Assembly (NCBI GenBank): GCA_948567375.1
Contig: OX419760.1
Location: forward strand, 6,200,001-6,264,000
Length of the DNA: 64,000 nucleotides
Origin: Lunularia cruciata
Taxonomy: Eukaryota > Streptophyta > Marchantiopsida > Lunulariales > Lunulariaceae
Direction of reading: 5' to 3'
The notes below the pieces were generated by a model that did not search any database, was not told where the DNA came from, and worked only from the letters and a program-made list of their open reading frames with translations. This document shows, one piece after another, positions 1 to 12,299 of the stretch. A program made the translations under genes and the position numbers. Each line of letters opens with the position of its first letter. Position 1 is the stretch's first letter.

Positions 1-929
1 GCTTGAAAACTGAGGACAATTTTATAAGCCAAAGATGTTCATTTGGAAGATAAATACAAATTTGGATGAGAAAAGATAAAGAGAAATTCTGAGCTCACCA
101 TGGACACAAGGACAATTCTTAATTTAGCAAGTAAAGATAAGATTTTATTCATAGATAGGATTAGCAATGAGTGATGTAGGTGGAATTACAAGATTTCCAG
201 CATCCCTCAACTGCTAAATCTCTGCATAGAGAATAGGAAATCGTATATATGGGTTGCAACACAATGTAAGTTTGTTCACTTTTCATAATCAAAGTGTTGG
301 CACAAGGAACTCCATGATCCTTGGCATTGATTTTCAACACTTTGCATCTTTGAGTGCATGCTTGGTAAAGTAGAAGGGAGGAAAAATGGAGTGAGTGCAG
401 ATGCTAGAGTACCTGAATAAAGAACTCACATCCATCAGGGCAAGTTATCCTTGTCATTCTCATTGGGAGCACTAAAGCATTGGAAGTACCACTGAATAGG
501 AAGCAAAGTACACAGTCAATTTCATGATTTTGTAGGATTGCACCTTGAGAGAAGGGTAGTATGCAAAATCACCAAAGTGACCCAAACTTTTGGGATGAAA
601 TATCATTTGGGGTGGAATTGGCCTTTGGGGTAAAGAGTCTTTTTGAGGACAAGAGGCCTTTGGCGTGAAGCAAACCATCACCTTTAAGAGCATACTTGGG
701 TTGGAACTTTTGTGAGAGTGATTTTAATTTCCATACAGCGCTGCCGCGGGTGACTCTACCCTCTTCTTGGAGTGGTTCTTTCACAAGAGGTTAAATAGGT
801 AACAGTAAATAAACTGTGACATTGTGACACTTTTCCTTCAAATCTAGTCATTTCCAAGCCGCAGCCTTGTGTGAACACATTGTTCTTATCATTTTAGTAT
901 TAGTGTGTAGACACTAGGTTGTCACATTA
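1..929. other. No gene recognised
   Basis: Only short ORFs that overlap on different frames without a recognisable domain. The right end may include decayed upstream parts of the copia remnant that follows, but I could not align them. Confidence 0.4.
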
Positions 930-1445
930 GGTCATATAAAGTTTATATTCAACTTGGTTTCCACTATTGAGCTTGTGTACCCACTGTACAAGGTTTTACT
1001 GATTTGGACTAGGCATGAAGTGTTCAAGATAGTTTATGGACATCAAGTTGTGCTTTTAATATTAGAAGGTCTGTAAATAGGTGGTAATCAAAGGAGCCAC
1101 CTATTGTTGCTTTATTATAAATAGAAGCACAATATAGAGGTGTCACTGATGCAACGTATGAATCAATTTGGCTTCCCACTTTATTACAAGATATGGTACA
1201 TAAATTTCATGATCTTATAATTTTATATACAGATAATATTTGTAGTATTAAATTTCAATCCATTGTTTCATGCTAGGACGAGACATATTGAGGTTTTATT
1301 AGAGAGAAAGTATTGGCTAGAGAAATAAATCTGCAATATATCCTTATGGATCAGCAAGTTGTTAATATTTTCACCAAAGCTTAACCTGGAGATAATTTTG
1401 AGTATTTCAGATCTCATCTAGGTATTCAAGTATTGAAGCTAGCTT
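930..1445 (+). pseudogene. Ty1/copia RT-RNase H remnant
   Basis: Translated in the frame starting at 992 this reads as the end of a copia polyprotein. The pattern GFTDLD*A*SV corresponds to the RNase H start (YTDSDWAGS in the family). It is followed by W*SKEPPIVALL*IEAQYRG, the equivalent of the family's W-SKKQP-VALSSTEAEYR box. Further on (about 1330-1440) a shifted frame gives INLQYILMDQQVVNIFTKA, the family's conserved C-terminal block. Stops replace Trp and Ser positions and at least one frameshift is present, so it is dead. A purine-rich GAGAGAGAGTG at about 1446-1456 could be the old polypurine tract, so the LTR would have started near 1455. No 5' part of the element was recognised. Confidence 0.82.
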
Positions 1446-1553
1446 GAGAGAGAGTGTCACAAGCTAATGTTCCTAGCCGTTAAGTGTTTTCATGAAATTT
1501 TAATTCTTTAGTATCCATTTTTTAAGCGAGACTCGGTACACAACAACTTTTAC

Positions 1554-1648
1554 ACACACTCTTCCTATATATATTAGAGCAAGACTAGAGGAGATACTCA
1601 TTACACGACACCTTGTACACATTTCTCTTCCTATGTATATTAGAGCAA
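1554..1648 (+). repeat. Two-copy tandem repeat, possible LTR leader
   Basis: The motif CTTCCTATATATATTAGAGC near 1561 recurs near 1628 as CTTCCTATGTATATTAGAGC, about 65 bp apart, each preceded by a CACAC-like stretch. It lies just after the copia polyprotein end, so it could be a duplicated TATA/R segment of the decayed 3' LTR. That placement is inference. Confidence 0.5.
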
Positions 1649-1649
1649 A

Positions 1650-4600
1650 ACTAATCCCCCGCACACCATTCTTTGGTGAACTTTTGTATCTCCACCTCCT
1701 ATTTCCGCTTCGGTAAACTTTGGTATCTCTAACGGAAACTTTCTAGAAAAAAAGACGGAGAGTAGCAAAAGCAACGATGAAAAACAACCATATATCCTGC
1801 TTTCATCTTTACAAATATGAGAGTGCTTCGCATGTGTCTTCAGTTTCGGGGATTGGATTAAAAATTTGGATGTGAGATCAAAGACATTGGACATTACATC
1901 AACGTTTTAACAACTCATCGGCTAATTTTTTACAACTCATCGACTTCGACTATAGATCTAGAACTCGAAATGGGCTCTAGTAATATATACTAGGCGAGGT
2001 CAAGGAGCTGAAGCTAGCTGCTCAAACACATAAGATGCTGGCAATGGACGATGAGGAAATGTTGTGTGTGAGAGAACCTGCCCCCAATTTATAGTGGCAC
2101 CGAAAAGCTTTTTATCGTTCACCTGTTGACTCAGCGAAGGGACAAATGGAGGTATGCTGCGCACGTGAATTTTGGACCCTGCTTATCATCACAGAGGTGC
2201 TGGACAATATACACTAAACGCGATCATCTCATCAAAGTAAGTAACTAACATCTCTAGTTTTTTCGTACAGGTGACGTGGTTGGAAATCATTTCTTGCACC
2301 AGAGCTGTCCGCTTAGCTGGGGCCAAATAACTTGGCTTCAAGGACCCTCGCCATTCGTAGACATGTACAGACACAATAATTGTGAGGCCTCCCCTGATCA
2401 CGTGTTACAGTGGAATATGCTGACTTACTTCTTGGATTGCATAGTACAGATCCGCTAATGACGCACAGTGAGGTCGAATAATTTATCGTTTATTCCACTA
2501 TCAGTGGTATCCTGAGTCGAACGTTATCTAGATCTCTTCAATCTCTACTGCTTTGGTCTCTAATTATAATCAAGAGCTTGAGAATTCTGTGCGTCAGTTA
2601 TGATATCGAGTAGAGATTTGATATTATAATTCAGAATTATTTGTCAAAGCTCCTTGTGTTTAGCTTGAACAACTTAATCCAGAAAATAAATCTATACCTC
2701 ATTGCAGGAGTTGGGGAAAGGGAAAATTTGTTTGCAAGAGCTTGAGCTCAGAACAAGCGCTATATTACTATGCATGAGTTAGATAGCTGTGAAACAATTC
2801 CAGAGGATGATGAGTCTGAAAGAATTCTTCGAGTATGCAGGAAGGTCAATTAATTCATAGCTGATTTTTCCGTAAATTCTAGTGTTGATTGTGTATTTTT
2901 GAGCCCATGACCTGGTGGCAAGTGTGGACGTCCACACCACGAAAATACAAACTTCTTGATATGTAGAGTTGTAGATCCAAAAGCATGAGCAATCATGGGG
3001 CGAACAGGTTAGGAGAGGGTGTGTCCCCGACACTACCTAGTGAACGGGGTTTCGCAAGGATTCACTGTTCACACAGATTCCTAGCTAGCTCTTGGGTTAC
3101 CAGTGTTCACCAATAGTGGGCCCAAAACCCACCTCCGGTGGGACAATGATGGGATAATTGTCCTCGCAGCTGTCTTCAGAGAACTGTCGTATTCCTGCTG
3201 TTTGTAGACCTGTCCAGATATTTTACCTTGCTGTCCGCAGGAAAATAATATAGCCAGTTTTAATAGGAACATTTTTAAGATCTCCGGTTCCTTCAAAGTC
3301 CAAATTGTAGGAACATTTCTGCTGATATTCTGCTGACAGCATTCCTCCCTGAAGGAAGTACTTCGCAGAAAAAGGGGAATCATATTAAACTATCGGATTA
3401 CAGATTTTCTTCAAATAGAAACCATTTATGGCTATAGTGAATTGACTAATCCTGTTTATTCTTCGATCTTTAAGGTTTTAACGTTGAGAACACCTCGAGC
3501 AAATACACTCTTTTCAAAGCAAGTTAGCTCTGTCCATCTCTCATGTCGTTCTCTCCAAAGAGTACCAAATATACCAAATGTACTTCAATATGATCAGCTG
3601 CCTTGTCCGATTTGAGCTGTTATGGGTACGTACCCCCTTCTCTGACAATTTTCATGGATACAGTTGGTCAAATACCAATCCACATCATATACCTTGATTC
3701 CATTTTCTTTCTACCACTGCAACTTCAGGCAACTGAAGTCTCTGCAGATCACATGACATATTGCACGAAGCATTAGAGCCTTTTACTGCCTCTAGTACAC
3801 CTCTAGCCTAGAAGTGTAGTGATCATAATCTAAATTTACTGAATTCCCACATGTCAAGAATTTGTATACACTTTAACACAGACTGGATGGAGGTACAGAG
3901 ACCGTACTGCACTACCTGACGTTGTATGTTCTTTGTGGCTGATAGCTCGGAGTTCACATATACCCGCTGTTGTACACATATATGCGACATCCCTTTTTCT
4001 CCCTCATTGTGCAAGTCAAAACTTAAAGGCTTACTGTAGCTCAATATTCCCAGTTGTGATCAGCCATATGCATGAGTAGATGTGAAAGCTAGATCTAGAG
4101 ACAAAAACATTACATTCTCATGGTTGTAGCACTAAATCACTCCTTTTCTATTGTGATTGCAGTTTGGTGTGCCGCAGCAGTATTGGCTGCTTTTTAGATT
4201 ATCCCTTTTTTTTATGAATCGAAGAGGATGATGTTCTTGAATTCGGTAAGTTTATCCATGAACACCGTCGGAAACCGAACTGTTGGTTGGGAATCAGTCA
4301 ACTTGTAAATGTTGACACTATAGATAGAATGCAGTTTTTAAAACCAGCTATCTAAATCATCATTGAACCAACACACATCTGTAACATATAGCGTTACTTT
4401 ACTACTCCCGGGAGTGATACTTACTCTAACCTACTGGACTTTATCTCCACAACTCATATCCGTCGCCGGGACGTCCAGATTCTTACTGTCTGGAATTCGA
4501 AAGATCATTATCTCAAGGGCCATTTGGTGAAGAGGTCTAGCGGAGAAATATCCAAATCCTTGGATGGGACGAACAGGAGTTCCAGTTTCAGGTTGTGAAA
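1650..4600. other. No gene recognised
   Basis: Short ORFs on both strands (longest 100 codons, 3081-3383 minus) without a domain, signal peptide or neighbour support. CpG content is normal. The region could hold introns, UTRs or very old repeats; I see nothing that decides it. Confidence 0.4.
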
Positions 4601-4648
4601 TTGTGGTAAATCACGTCGTTGGCTTTGAAGCTCTTCACCTTTTCGCCT

Positions 4649-5083
4649 TCAGAACTCGGATCGGCTAAGAATCTTTTTCGCTTTCTCCAGCATAGCATCA
4701 GGCTTTACGGTACCCTTGATGGTTACCTTCTACTTCTCAGCGTTGCACTCCACTGATTCAACACCATGCACGTCTCTGAACTTCTTGTGGACTTTCTCAG
4801 TACAGCCTTCGCAACATAATGGCATTCTCAGTTCCACCACTCCCCTCCTCGAGTGATATGCCTCCCAGTACGCTTCACTTCTGGGTGGAACAGAAAACTC
4901 GGAATGCATATACTCTTCACTCCTCGGCGGACTGTAGTACGCATGTTTTCTATACTCTTCTATTCTTTGGGACCTGGCATTCGATGTCAAAGGTGCAGTT
5001 TGTCTCACAGCAGTTGGAGAGTCAGCTTCCCGTGGAAACTTGTAAGCAATAGCCCATGGTGATGGAGTATAACCACGATACAT
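4649..5083 (-). pseudogene. HMA-domain protein, broken paralogue
   Basis: Reading leftwards from 5083 the frame starts MYRGYTPSPW. It runs through Tyr/Arg/Glu-rich repeats (PPRSEEY-like) and reaches an HMA domain with the copper-type CxxC loop (LCCEGC). It then meets a TAG stop at 4730-4732. Beyond the stop the same frame continues KVTIKGTVKPDAMLEKAKKI and SRSEF, matching the C-terminus of the plus-strand gene at 12300-12806. In that paralogue the stop position is CAG (Gln). The frame then ends at TGA (4649-4651), where the paralogue has TGG; a one-base deletion would explain the TGA, because one added G restores W-K. A CTGCAG lies just upstream of the first ATG and could be a splice acceptor, so an earlier exon is possible. 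Two independent lesions argue for a pseudogene. A truncated protein of about 117 residues with the CxxC loop but without the last helix is the alternative. Confidence 0.8.
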
Positions 5084-5731
5084 TTCCTGCAGTCAGCGAT
5101 TCCCAAGATTTTGTGAGGTTCCTGCATTGACATTCAAGGCCATATGTAGATATCAATGAGTGTTAACATGCACATGAACGCCTAATACGCTTTGCTCACT
5201 GTAATGCCTGTGCATGGCATTACCAAAGCATGCAGATTTAAAAGGTCCCGGTAGCCAAACCTCGTATTGGTTCGTTTCGACGTCTACAGATAGAGAGATC
5301 CGCTTTTTGAGTGTTGTGGAACTCTCGCTTCGGTAAGAACATGAGATTTTGAAGAAACTTAAGACGCTAGTAATTTTCCAAATAATACAGAGGAGAACTG
5401 CATCAGAAGTACTGTTACAACACACTGCTTGCAACCGTTTTGAAGGGGATTCATGGAAAGAGAACTTGATAATTGAGAGCAGTCTCTACAGTGATATAGA
5501 GGTACCAGATGTGTGATGTAAACAAATAGTTTTGGCTCGAATTTATAATCACTCACTGCAGAAAAGTTTAGGCTCACGTGTTTAATTCAAATTTCGATGC
5601 CGAGATGGAAATGTAGCTAGACTATGGTTCGCCGCTGGCCAGAGGTGCAAGCGACTGCTGAAAAGTAGACATGAAGATCAGTTATCTCCGGTCGTGATGG
5701 CTACCGTAACAACTCGCACGTCACGACACAT

Positions 5732-5766
5732 GCCTCATCATAGATTACATATATCTATGATGAGGC
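5732..5766. repeat. Perfect 14-bp hairpin
   Basis: GCCTCATCATAGAT (5732-5745) is followed after a 7-base loop (TACATAT) by its exact reverse complement (5753-5766). No U-tract or adjacent gene end makes it a terminator. It could be a small hairpin RNA, a MITE core or chance. Confidence 0.7.
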
Positions 5767-6784
5767 TCTCTGGCGGCTGTCCTATGTCGAGACGATTGTA
5801 ACGGTCGTTAAACCTTGTCGTTTGTTTCAAAGTCTATCACTACAGTAGTGCTTGTTGCAAAATTCTAAACAGGTTGCACTTGATACGCTAATTCAGAAAT
5901 ACCAGTACTGCGGTTAACTGCACATTCAGACAGTCATTCTAGTGTTTCATAGGAAGGTCACATAACTGGGCTACCGTCGTTCTCCTTGCAAGGTTCTTCG
6001 TACCTCCAAAGTTTTGCCAAGCCTCTGATACATCCCCATTACAGAGTTAGAGGATTCTCTTAAGCAAAGCACACAATGTTATTGGGAAAGCTCGTCTGCG
6101 TGCTGAGCATAGCATGCTGCTGTTTGGGTAGAGTTCTGAACAAGAGCACAAAGCAGATTTTACCTCTTCCTCGTGCAGATGTCGGAGATCTAAAAGGTTA
6201 GCCAATCTAGCATGTCTAAATTTTGAATGTAATGTTGAGTACTGCAACTTAAGAAGAATATCTGTGGATTAAGGGTCTATGTATTAGTGGAACGACGACA
6301 AAGAGATCAAAATTTGACCGAAGTTCACTAGAGCACATTCTGCAAATCATTGAGAACCGATCGATGTTGCATTTGCATACGCATCGTGACTTTTGCAATT
6401 GCTGCACTCAATCACTCCGTGAGCTAATACTATATATTTGAGCTTGATGTTTGATTAATCCATGTACATGCGTAGAGAGCGATAGGACTGGATACCTGCA
6501 ATGGAAGCTGTAGAAAGGTAGATTTATATTTGTGCTTGAAGATTTTTGGAACCCGAGCCGAGAAATAGCACTGTAAGAAATCTTGCAATTCGATCCTCGG
6601 GATCTCGTGTGATATTGTGTTAACTGATCACACCTTGGGGATTAAGGTCCACATATGCAAATCAGTATATCCAAGTCTTCATTTGGGATTGTTTAGAACA
6701 CTAATAGCTCTTCTTGGCGGGATGGAGAAGAAAACCGGCTGATCCGCTAGAAGGTTAAGTGTACACAGCTAATTTGATACATAT

Positions 6785-6890
6785 GAAGTCTCATTTCATA
6801 CCGATACTAGGGGGCTTAGCTCCATTTTACCTCTCTTATGTTTTATCTTTGTACGGCTTGATGGGGTCTTCTCATCTTTCTTGTTATCTT
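6785..6890 (-). repeat. Dispersed repeat, copy 1
   Basis: The reverse complement of this segment contains CCCCATCAAGCCGTACAA, then a GGTAAAATGGAGCTAAGCC-like stretch, then TAGTATCGGTATGA. The same order of blocks occurs at 7490-7620 and 18560-18702 on the plus strand, diverged by substitutions and small indels. No coding capacity or terminal structure is visible, so the class (SINE, LTR fragment, MITE) is undetermined. Confidence 0.65.
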
Positions 6891-7489
6891 CCGCCAGTCG
6901 CCTTCTTGGTGGAAGCCGTTAATGTCTTAGTTATAAAGGAGCGGTAGAACTGGTTTGTTCTGGTTGCATGAAAACAAATGGCGGCGTATCGGGATGAAAC
7001 ATGATATGAGATGTAATGATACCATATTTCTGTCTAGCATAGAAGAGGGAAGAGTAGTATCATCGGTCTTGTGCCATTTCATACCTTAAATAAGTCTTTA
7101 CAAATATGCTCTAGGCAATGTTATTGTCCATGTATTCTAAGCTTTCTGTGATTTCAACTGTGGCCGCCCTCTACTTTATGCATTGAAGGTAATGTTGGCT
7201 AGTACCTTCTCTCTAGAATTTGCTCTTCGAACTCAAATTCTGACGGCTGTCTAACCAAAGATCTTCTTAAGTTAGTGAACTCTATTACTCCAATGATTGC
7301 CTTACGTGTTCTTTTTACTTTGCCGAGTCTGAAACGAGCAAAATGTCATTTATTCTACAATCTACAATGATTACTAGCGTTCGTCAGTAGTGAATGCAAG
7401 ACACGCACACATGTGAACTTTGCAGTAACTATATTATATTCTTATAACAACCATGAATGATGATGATCAATGAAGTAGAAATAGGCGGC

Positions 7490-7620
7490 CGCGTATGATA
7501 ACAAGCAGGATGGGAATACCCCATCAAGCCGTGCAACACAAGAGGTAAAATGGGGCTAAGCCTCATTAGTATCGATGTAGAGATATCTGATCTACAGCAC
7601 CTAAGATATCTGAGCAATGA
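7490..7620 (+). repeat. Dispersed repeat, copy 2
   Basis: Contains CCCCATCAAGCCGTGCAA, then GGTAAAATGGGGCTAAGCC, then TAGTATCGATGTAGAGATAT and finally AAGATATCTGAGCAATG. With copy 1 it forms an inverted pair separated by about 600 bp. The last block is shared with copy 3 (AAAATATCTGAGCGATG). Confidence 0.65.
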
Positions 7621-10600
7621 GCTGATGATCGATGAAGAGGATTAGTGAAATTCCTTCATGGTCCTGATAGGGTGATTGAGAGTTCGGTGAAAATCTCTCT
7701 CATGTGACGTTAAGAAAGTAGACATCATGCAGTGAGACGACTGCACTTAGCTCCACCTCTTGTATCGATAGCAACTACTGACAGACCATAACCACCGACT
7801 ACAATATAACATGTCTAATTGCCGGCCAAAGGTTGAGAAGATGACTCAAGTCAATTTGGTATGTCAAGCAAGTTGTAGGAACCACACTGACAATCATTTC
7901 ATTTAAAGATAGCTAACCGAATACCATATGACACGTTGCTCAAAATATCATACTTTTTCCATGGAATTATCCTTTAATCAATAACAGCTGTATGCCTGAT
8001 CGGCCTTTCCAGCTTCTTCTAGAGATGGCTAGATCTTCTTCTATCAGGTCTATACAAATATGAGAAATACAGTACAATGTAATTGTCGTATATGCCAGTT
8101 CCACATATTTAAATTGCAGCTGACAAATCGCAGATGAAAGTCCAGAATTAACGGCCTGCTACGAACTCTGACAAGTATGAGAGTTCGTGAGGTCAGACTT
8201 TGCACTCATTTGACTCTAAATTAACTTCCCATGACACAGCTGCAAATTGTGCTTCTCGGAAAGATTCTGTTGACCACAGCTGTAGGGAACTTATATTTGG
8301 TACACCTCACTCCAGGCGTAGGAGAACCACTTGACCAAGGTCCTGATTGATACAGTTGGAGAGTACATGCACATCGGTAAGCAAAGAGACTGGGTTGTAC
8401 GTGACCTAGTCCGCAGCACATTGATTTGTCGTTTCCAGCAGGTCAGCCAAGCTAAATCCCCTGCGCCAAATGGAAGTAATCATCATGCCCCGTCCGTAAC
8501 CTCATCTAAACGTAAAAAGATACCATACTGTTGGCCAAGGAATTTCCTCACTCAAAGTGGGATGAACAACGAACCTGGATGATAATTTGCAGGCAAAGTG
8601 ATGCTACCAAAACTTGCGACTGAAAACGTGGCGAAATTAAACAAGAGAGCCTCGATATTAGCCCCCTTTACGGACCTAATCACCCGGCTAGACTATTTTA
8701 TATTATAATTGGCGGCAGCCGCTGGGTCGGTAAGGGTTCATCATATTAGCCCAACTTAAGAACAAATGACTATTTTAGTAGTTAGGTATTTAGTCACTTT
8801 GCCTGCCAAGCTCTTGGTTGTATTTGCACATGACATGATTATGACCCTGTCTTGTGCGCCCCTGGTCCACGAGCTATACCTTAAGCAAATGAATCACTAC
8901 TTGAAGAATAAATTATGCAGCAGGTAATCCTTTTATCTCTTTGTGAGGAGCTGAGTTGGGTACAGTAGCTACAACTAGGTACTTTCCAACTGAAAATAGA
9001 GAAAACAAGCAAGCCCTTGCGACCACAGCTGTTCCCAATTCCGACTCGAGAACTTGCTAATATAGATCCACATTTGCTCAGCAGTTTGTCCTAGGTGCTT
9101 AACAGCAGGAAAATGCAGTTTCTTCAGGTTTTCCTGCAGTTCATTTCAGGTGATTCGCCTTGCTCTCCGCATCGGGAGCGGATCCACTTGAAAGTACCCT
9201 GCGTGCTAATCGTTCCAGGTGTTCGCTCGATATTTTGAATAACATGGAATATCCAGGTCAGTAGCTTGTACCCAGGAAGAACTCATCTTTATAAAGTAAA
9301 AGTTAGATTATCTCAAAGCAGACTGCTCATCATCTCAGACATTCATAAAGACAATCACGAGTTGACCGACTCCTTGAAGTATCGGCCGTTCTCTCTTCAT
9401 CGCCAAAAAGGATTCTTCATTGATAGAATCAGATCATTTCTGTCTGCTCAAAATGTGCCCCAGCCATAATCGCATCTAGCAAATAGCTCACATGCATGAT
9501 TCAAATCTCGAAACGAAACGAATGATGGATCCATGTTTTGTAGGTGAACTTGTGACATCACCAACTGACAGAAAGGGGTGCTGACAAGTGATCGGGGATT
9601 AGCTTCGTTGGTTTATACAACTTTCCTGCACGTGATGGCGAATACACTCTACCTGCGGTAAGACATGTACTTCCGATAAACGTCTATTATCAATTGCGGA
9701 AGTACTGCCGGTCCAATTGCCTCCGACGGTGTATGTGAACCCGCCAAATAGGAAGGTTAGAAGAACCGAGCCCTACCGTAGGATATTACTGGTACGTCGG
9801 GTTGAGCAAGCATCCCTGTGACTTACTTCAAATTCGATGTAAATGTTCGAATGTATTTCAGCTGATTGTGGAATGCAATGGTGTCAGTTCGCTCTTCTGG
9901 AAAAGCGAGCACAAGAAACAACATGACCACTCTTCCAGCCCCTAAGTTCCAGGCACAAGAACTTGGACACTCTAGCATGAAAGAAATGTCTGCGACGAAT
10001 TTGCAGTCCACGATATAGATCTTTGCCTCGTATGTCCACGTCTTCCTATCAATCGGGAACTAGATGCCCTACATCATATGAATCTTGACAGAGTAAAAGG
10101 AACGTAACGCTCGAAGCGAATCTCACTAGCAAATGCGTGGATACAGCGGATAGAGTCGTTCGCATTGGAACGTGTACAATAGCACTTGGATATTTAATTC
10201 GAGGATAAAGTTTCAGAAGCATGCGCACAGGTATCAAGTTCAATGCTCCGTCACTCCTTATCACCGGTTCACTCCTCCACTACTACCACCACCACCACTA
10301 TGATGGGAGCAGCTAAATTAGATTTAGATGTGTTCAAATTGGGGGTAGAGTAGCAAGTGAAATTGGTTTGGCCATTGAGCAATCAAATCTTAAGCGCATC
10401 GACCAAATCTGAAGGTTAGTCCCACCATGTGATGCCTGGTACACGACGATCAATTTCGCTTTACGCTTGATGGTGCCCAGAACCGCAGAATTTGACAACG
10501 TTACGAAGTAGTTGAAATCGCAATAGCTGTAGACGAGTTTAGCTACTATTGCACCGGTACCTCTAACTCTTCATGATTATAATCAGCAGTTGACACCTAA

Positions 10601-11580
10601 GAACACCTGGTCTTCCAACTTACCGACACGTTATGTAGTTGCTTGAGTATGAACAGCGGACAATAAAGCAATTCCATCTTGCAGCTAGGGGCGCAAGAAC
10701 CAAGTTTTCTGCTCCACCCTTCGGCCAAGCTAAACCCGTGACGGTCGTACCTTGCAAGCCAGTTTCCACTCTACTATGAGAGACTTGTAGAGTGATGCAG
10801 GTTCTACTATCTGGAAAGTATGTCATCCAACTTAATATCATAAGGTTCTAGCTGCAGTTTAGGGAATAGTGCTTCATAGATGTATAACTACCGTAGAGAA
10901 ACTCTTGCCCTCGGTGATCCTAGGGAGAAGTACAGAGAATCTCCTTCCTGCCTCAAGATCCTTCGGTCAACCATCAAACTCGGTACGTGACACTGGTTGT
11001 TTGTTATTCGGGGGTGTGTAACTCAATATTGCATTACTGTCGATCAATATCCTCGCACGGATGGTGTAACTAGGTCTCACTCGTGAGGTACGCATTTGTA
11101 ATTAGGGATAACTGAAAGTTTCATATATCAAAATACCATATAGAAACGCAACATTTAGACATTCACGTAATTCACGTAAACGATTCATTTCTAGCGCGTG
11201 ATTGTTTCCGGAATTAATGATCAGTCTATGAAGTATCATGGATACACGCAAGCGAAGGGTGCTTGCTATTTGTATCGACAATTACATAGACGATACAGAC
11301 TTTCCCTTTGATCGCAATGTTCACGTTTGTACTGTCTATATAGTAAGCATCCACATCGGCTGGAGGTGCTTTGACTTCAGCATAATTATGTTGTTGCCGA
11401 ACTACTCCAAAACCATCTGTACCAGTGTCACACCCAATCTGTAGTAAATGGCATTTGTTTATGTCACACAGACGTAGAAGATATGTATGGAACCCAAAGT
11501 AGTTGCTCGGCTTATTAACCTGTACCTCAAATTTGACTGTATCCCTATTGTTCGGAGAGGCTTCCCAACTAATAGGAGGC
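7621..11580. other. No gene recognised
   Basis: Several open stretches exist: 8331-8582 plus, 9266-9469 plus, 10049-10264 minus and 11226-11615 minus. None shows a domain I can name. The 9266 frame contains RLLIISDIH, which faintly resembles the metal-binding start of calcineurin-like phosphoesterases, but there is no downstream support. They may be exons of real genes that cannot be modelled by eye. Confidence 0.35.
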
Positions 11581-11616
11581 GTTGTCGATGCATATGGGTC
11601 CATATGCATCGGCAAC
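11581..11616. repeat. Near-perfect 36-bp palindrome
   Basis: CGATGCATATGG (11586-11597) is followed after two bases (GT) by its exact reverse complement (11600-11611). The arms extend by five more positions, four Watson-Crick and one G-T, to 11581 and 11616. The result is a 17-bp stem with a 2-base centre. It could extrude as a cruciform, bind a dimeric transcription factor (it contains CATATG and ATGCAT cores) or form a tight RNA hairpin. Confidence 0.85.
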
Positions 11617-12299
11617 TACTGTAGAACCCTTGTAGGCCCAGACAAGGGTAGGCCCAAATTGAAGACGGATAGCCACCACGTCCATTGTACGAAAGGCTAC
11701 AGCTGGTAGTCCTCACTCGATGTAACGATCACGCTCACGGTCTGCTTTTCTACCACCCCTTTGTGATAGAATGTAGTGTCAAAGCTCCCGTACGAAGCAT
11801 GGCCCCATCTCCCTCTTCGATATGTGAGTCGACAACGAGAGGGTTAAGACATGTTTGGGCCCTTTATAAATTTGAGTCAAGTTTCCTCATTCCGGACACC
11901 TCTTTCTTGTCAAACAGCTCCAAGTTACTTTGGTGGTAAGGGACTTGAGGAAGTTAAACAGGCCATTAGTGACTTCACTTACTTGCTTGCATCTACCTTC
12001 AGCTCTGTCTGCAATTTGCATTCATTGAATGCACATTATCCAGCTATTAATATATATCTCTCCTTGGTAGTGCATTACGTAACCCTGAATTGACCAAGAA
12101 GAGCTTCAAAGGGAACGGCGAAACGGGACCTGCATATCATACAACATGTCAATGAATCAATATGAGGTTTCGCATTCTCCTTATCTCTTGATTTGTAGCC
12201 CTGCATGTAAAAGTTGTGGCTGGGCCTAGGAAGAGATGATTTCATGATCATGATCAAAACAGACCTGGATCTTCAGAGGCTGACCATGTCACGTGTAAC

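Noticed and set aside
4730-4732. Idea that the TAG in the HMA copy is corrected by RNA editing
   Set aside because: U-to-C editing of this kind is known from organelle transcripts of some seedless plants, not nuclear genes, and a second lesion is present downstream.
9266-9469. RLLIISDIH resembling a metallophosphoesterase start
   Set aside because: Only one short motif; none of the following GNHD or GH-H motifs are present nearby.
11226-11716. Overlapping minus-strand ORFs of 129 and 85 codons
   Set aside because: No recognisable domain, two competing frames, and they cross the palindrome at 11581-11616. Not enough to call a gene.
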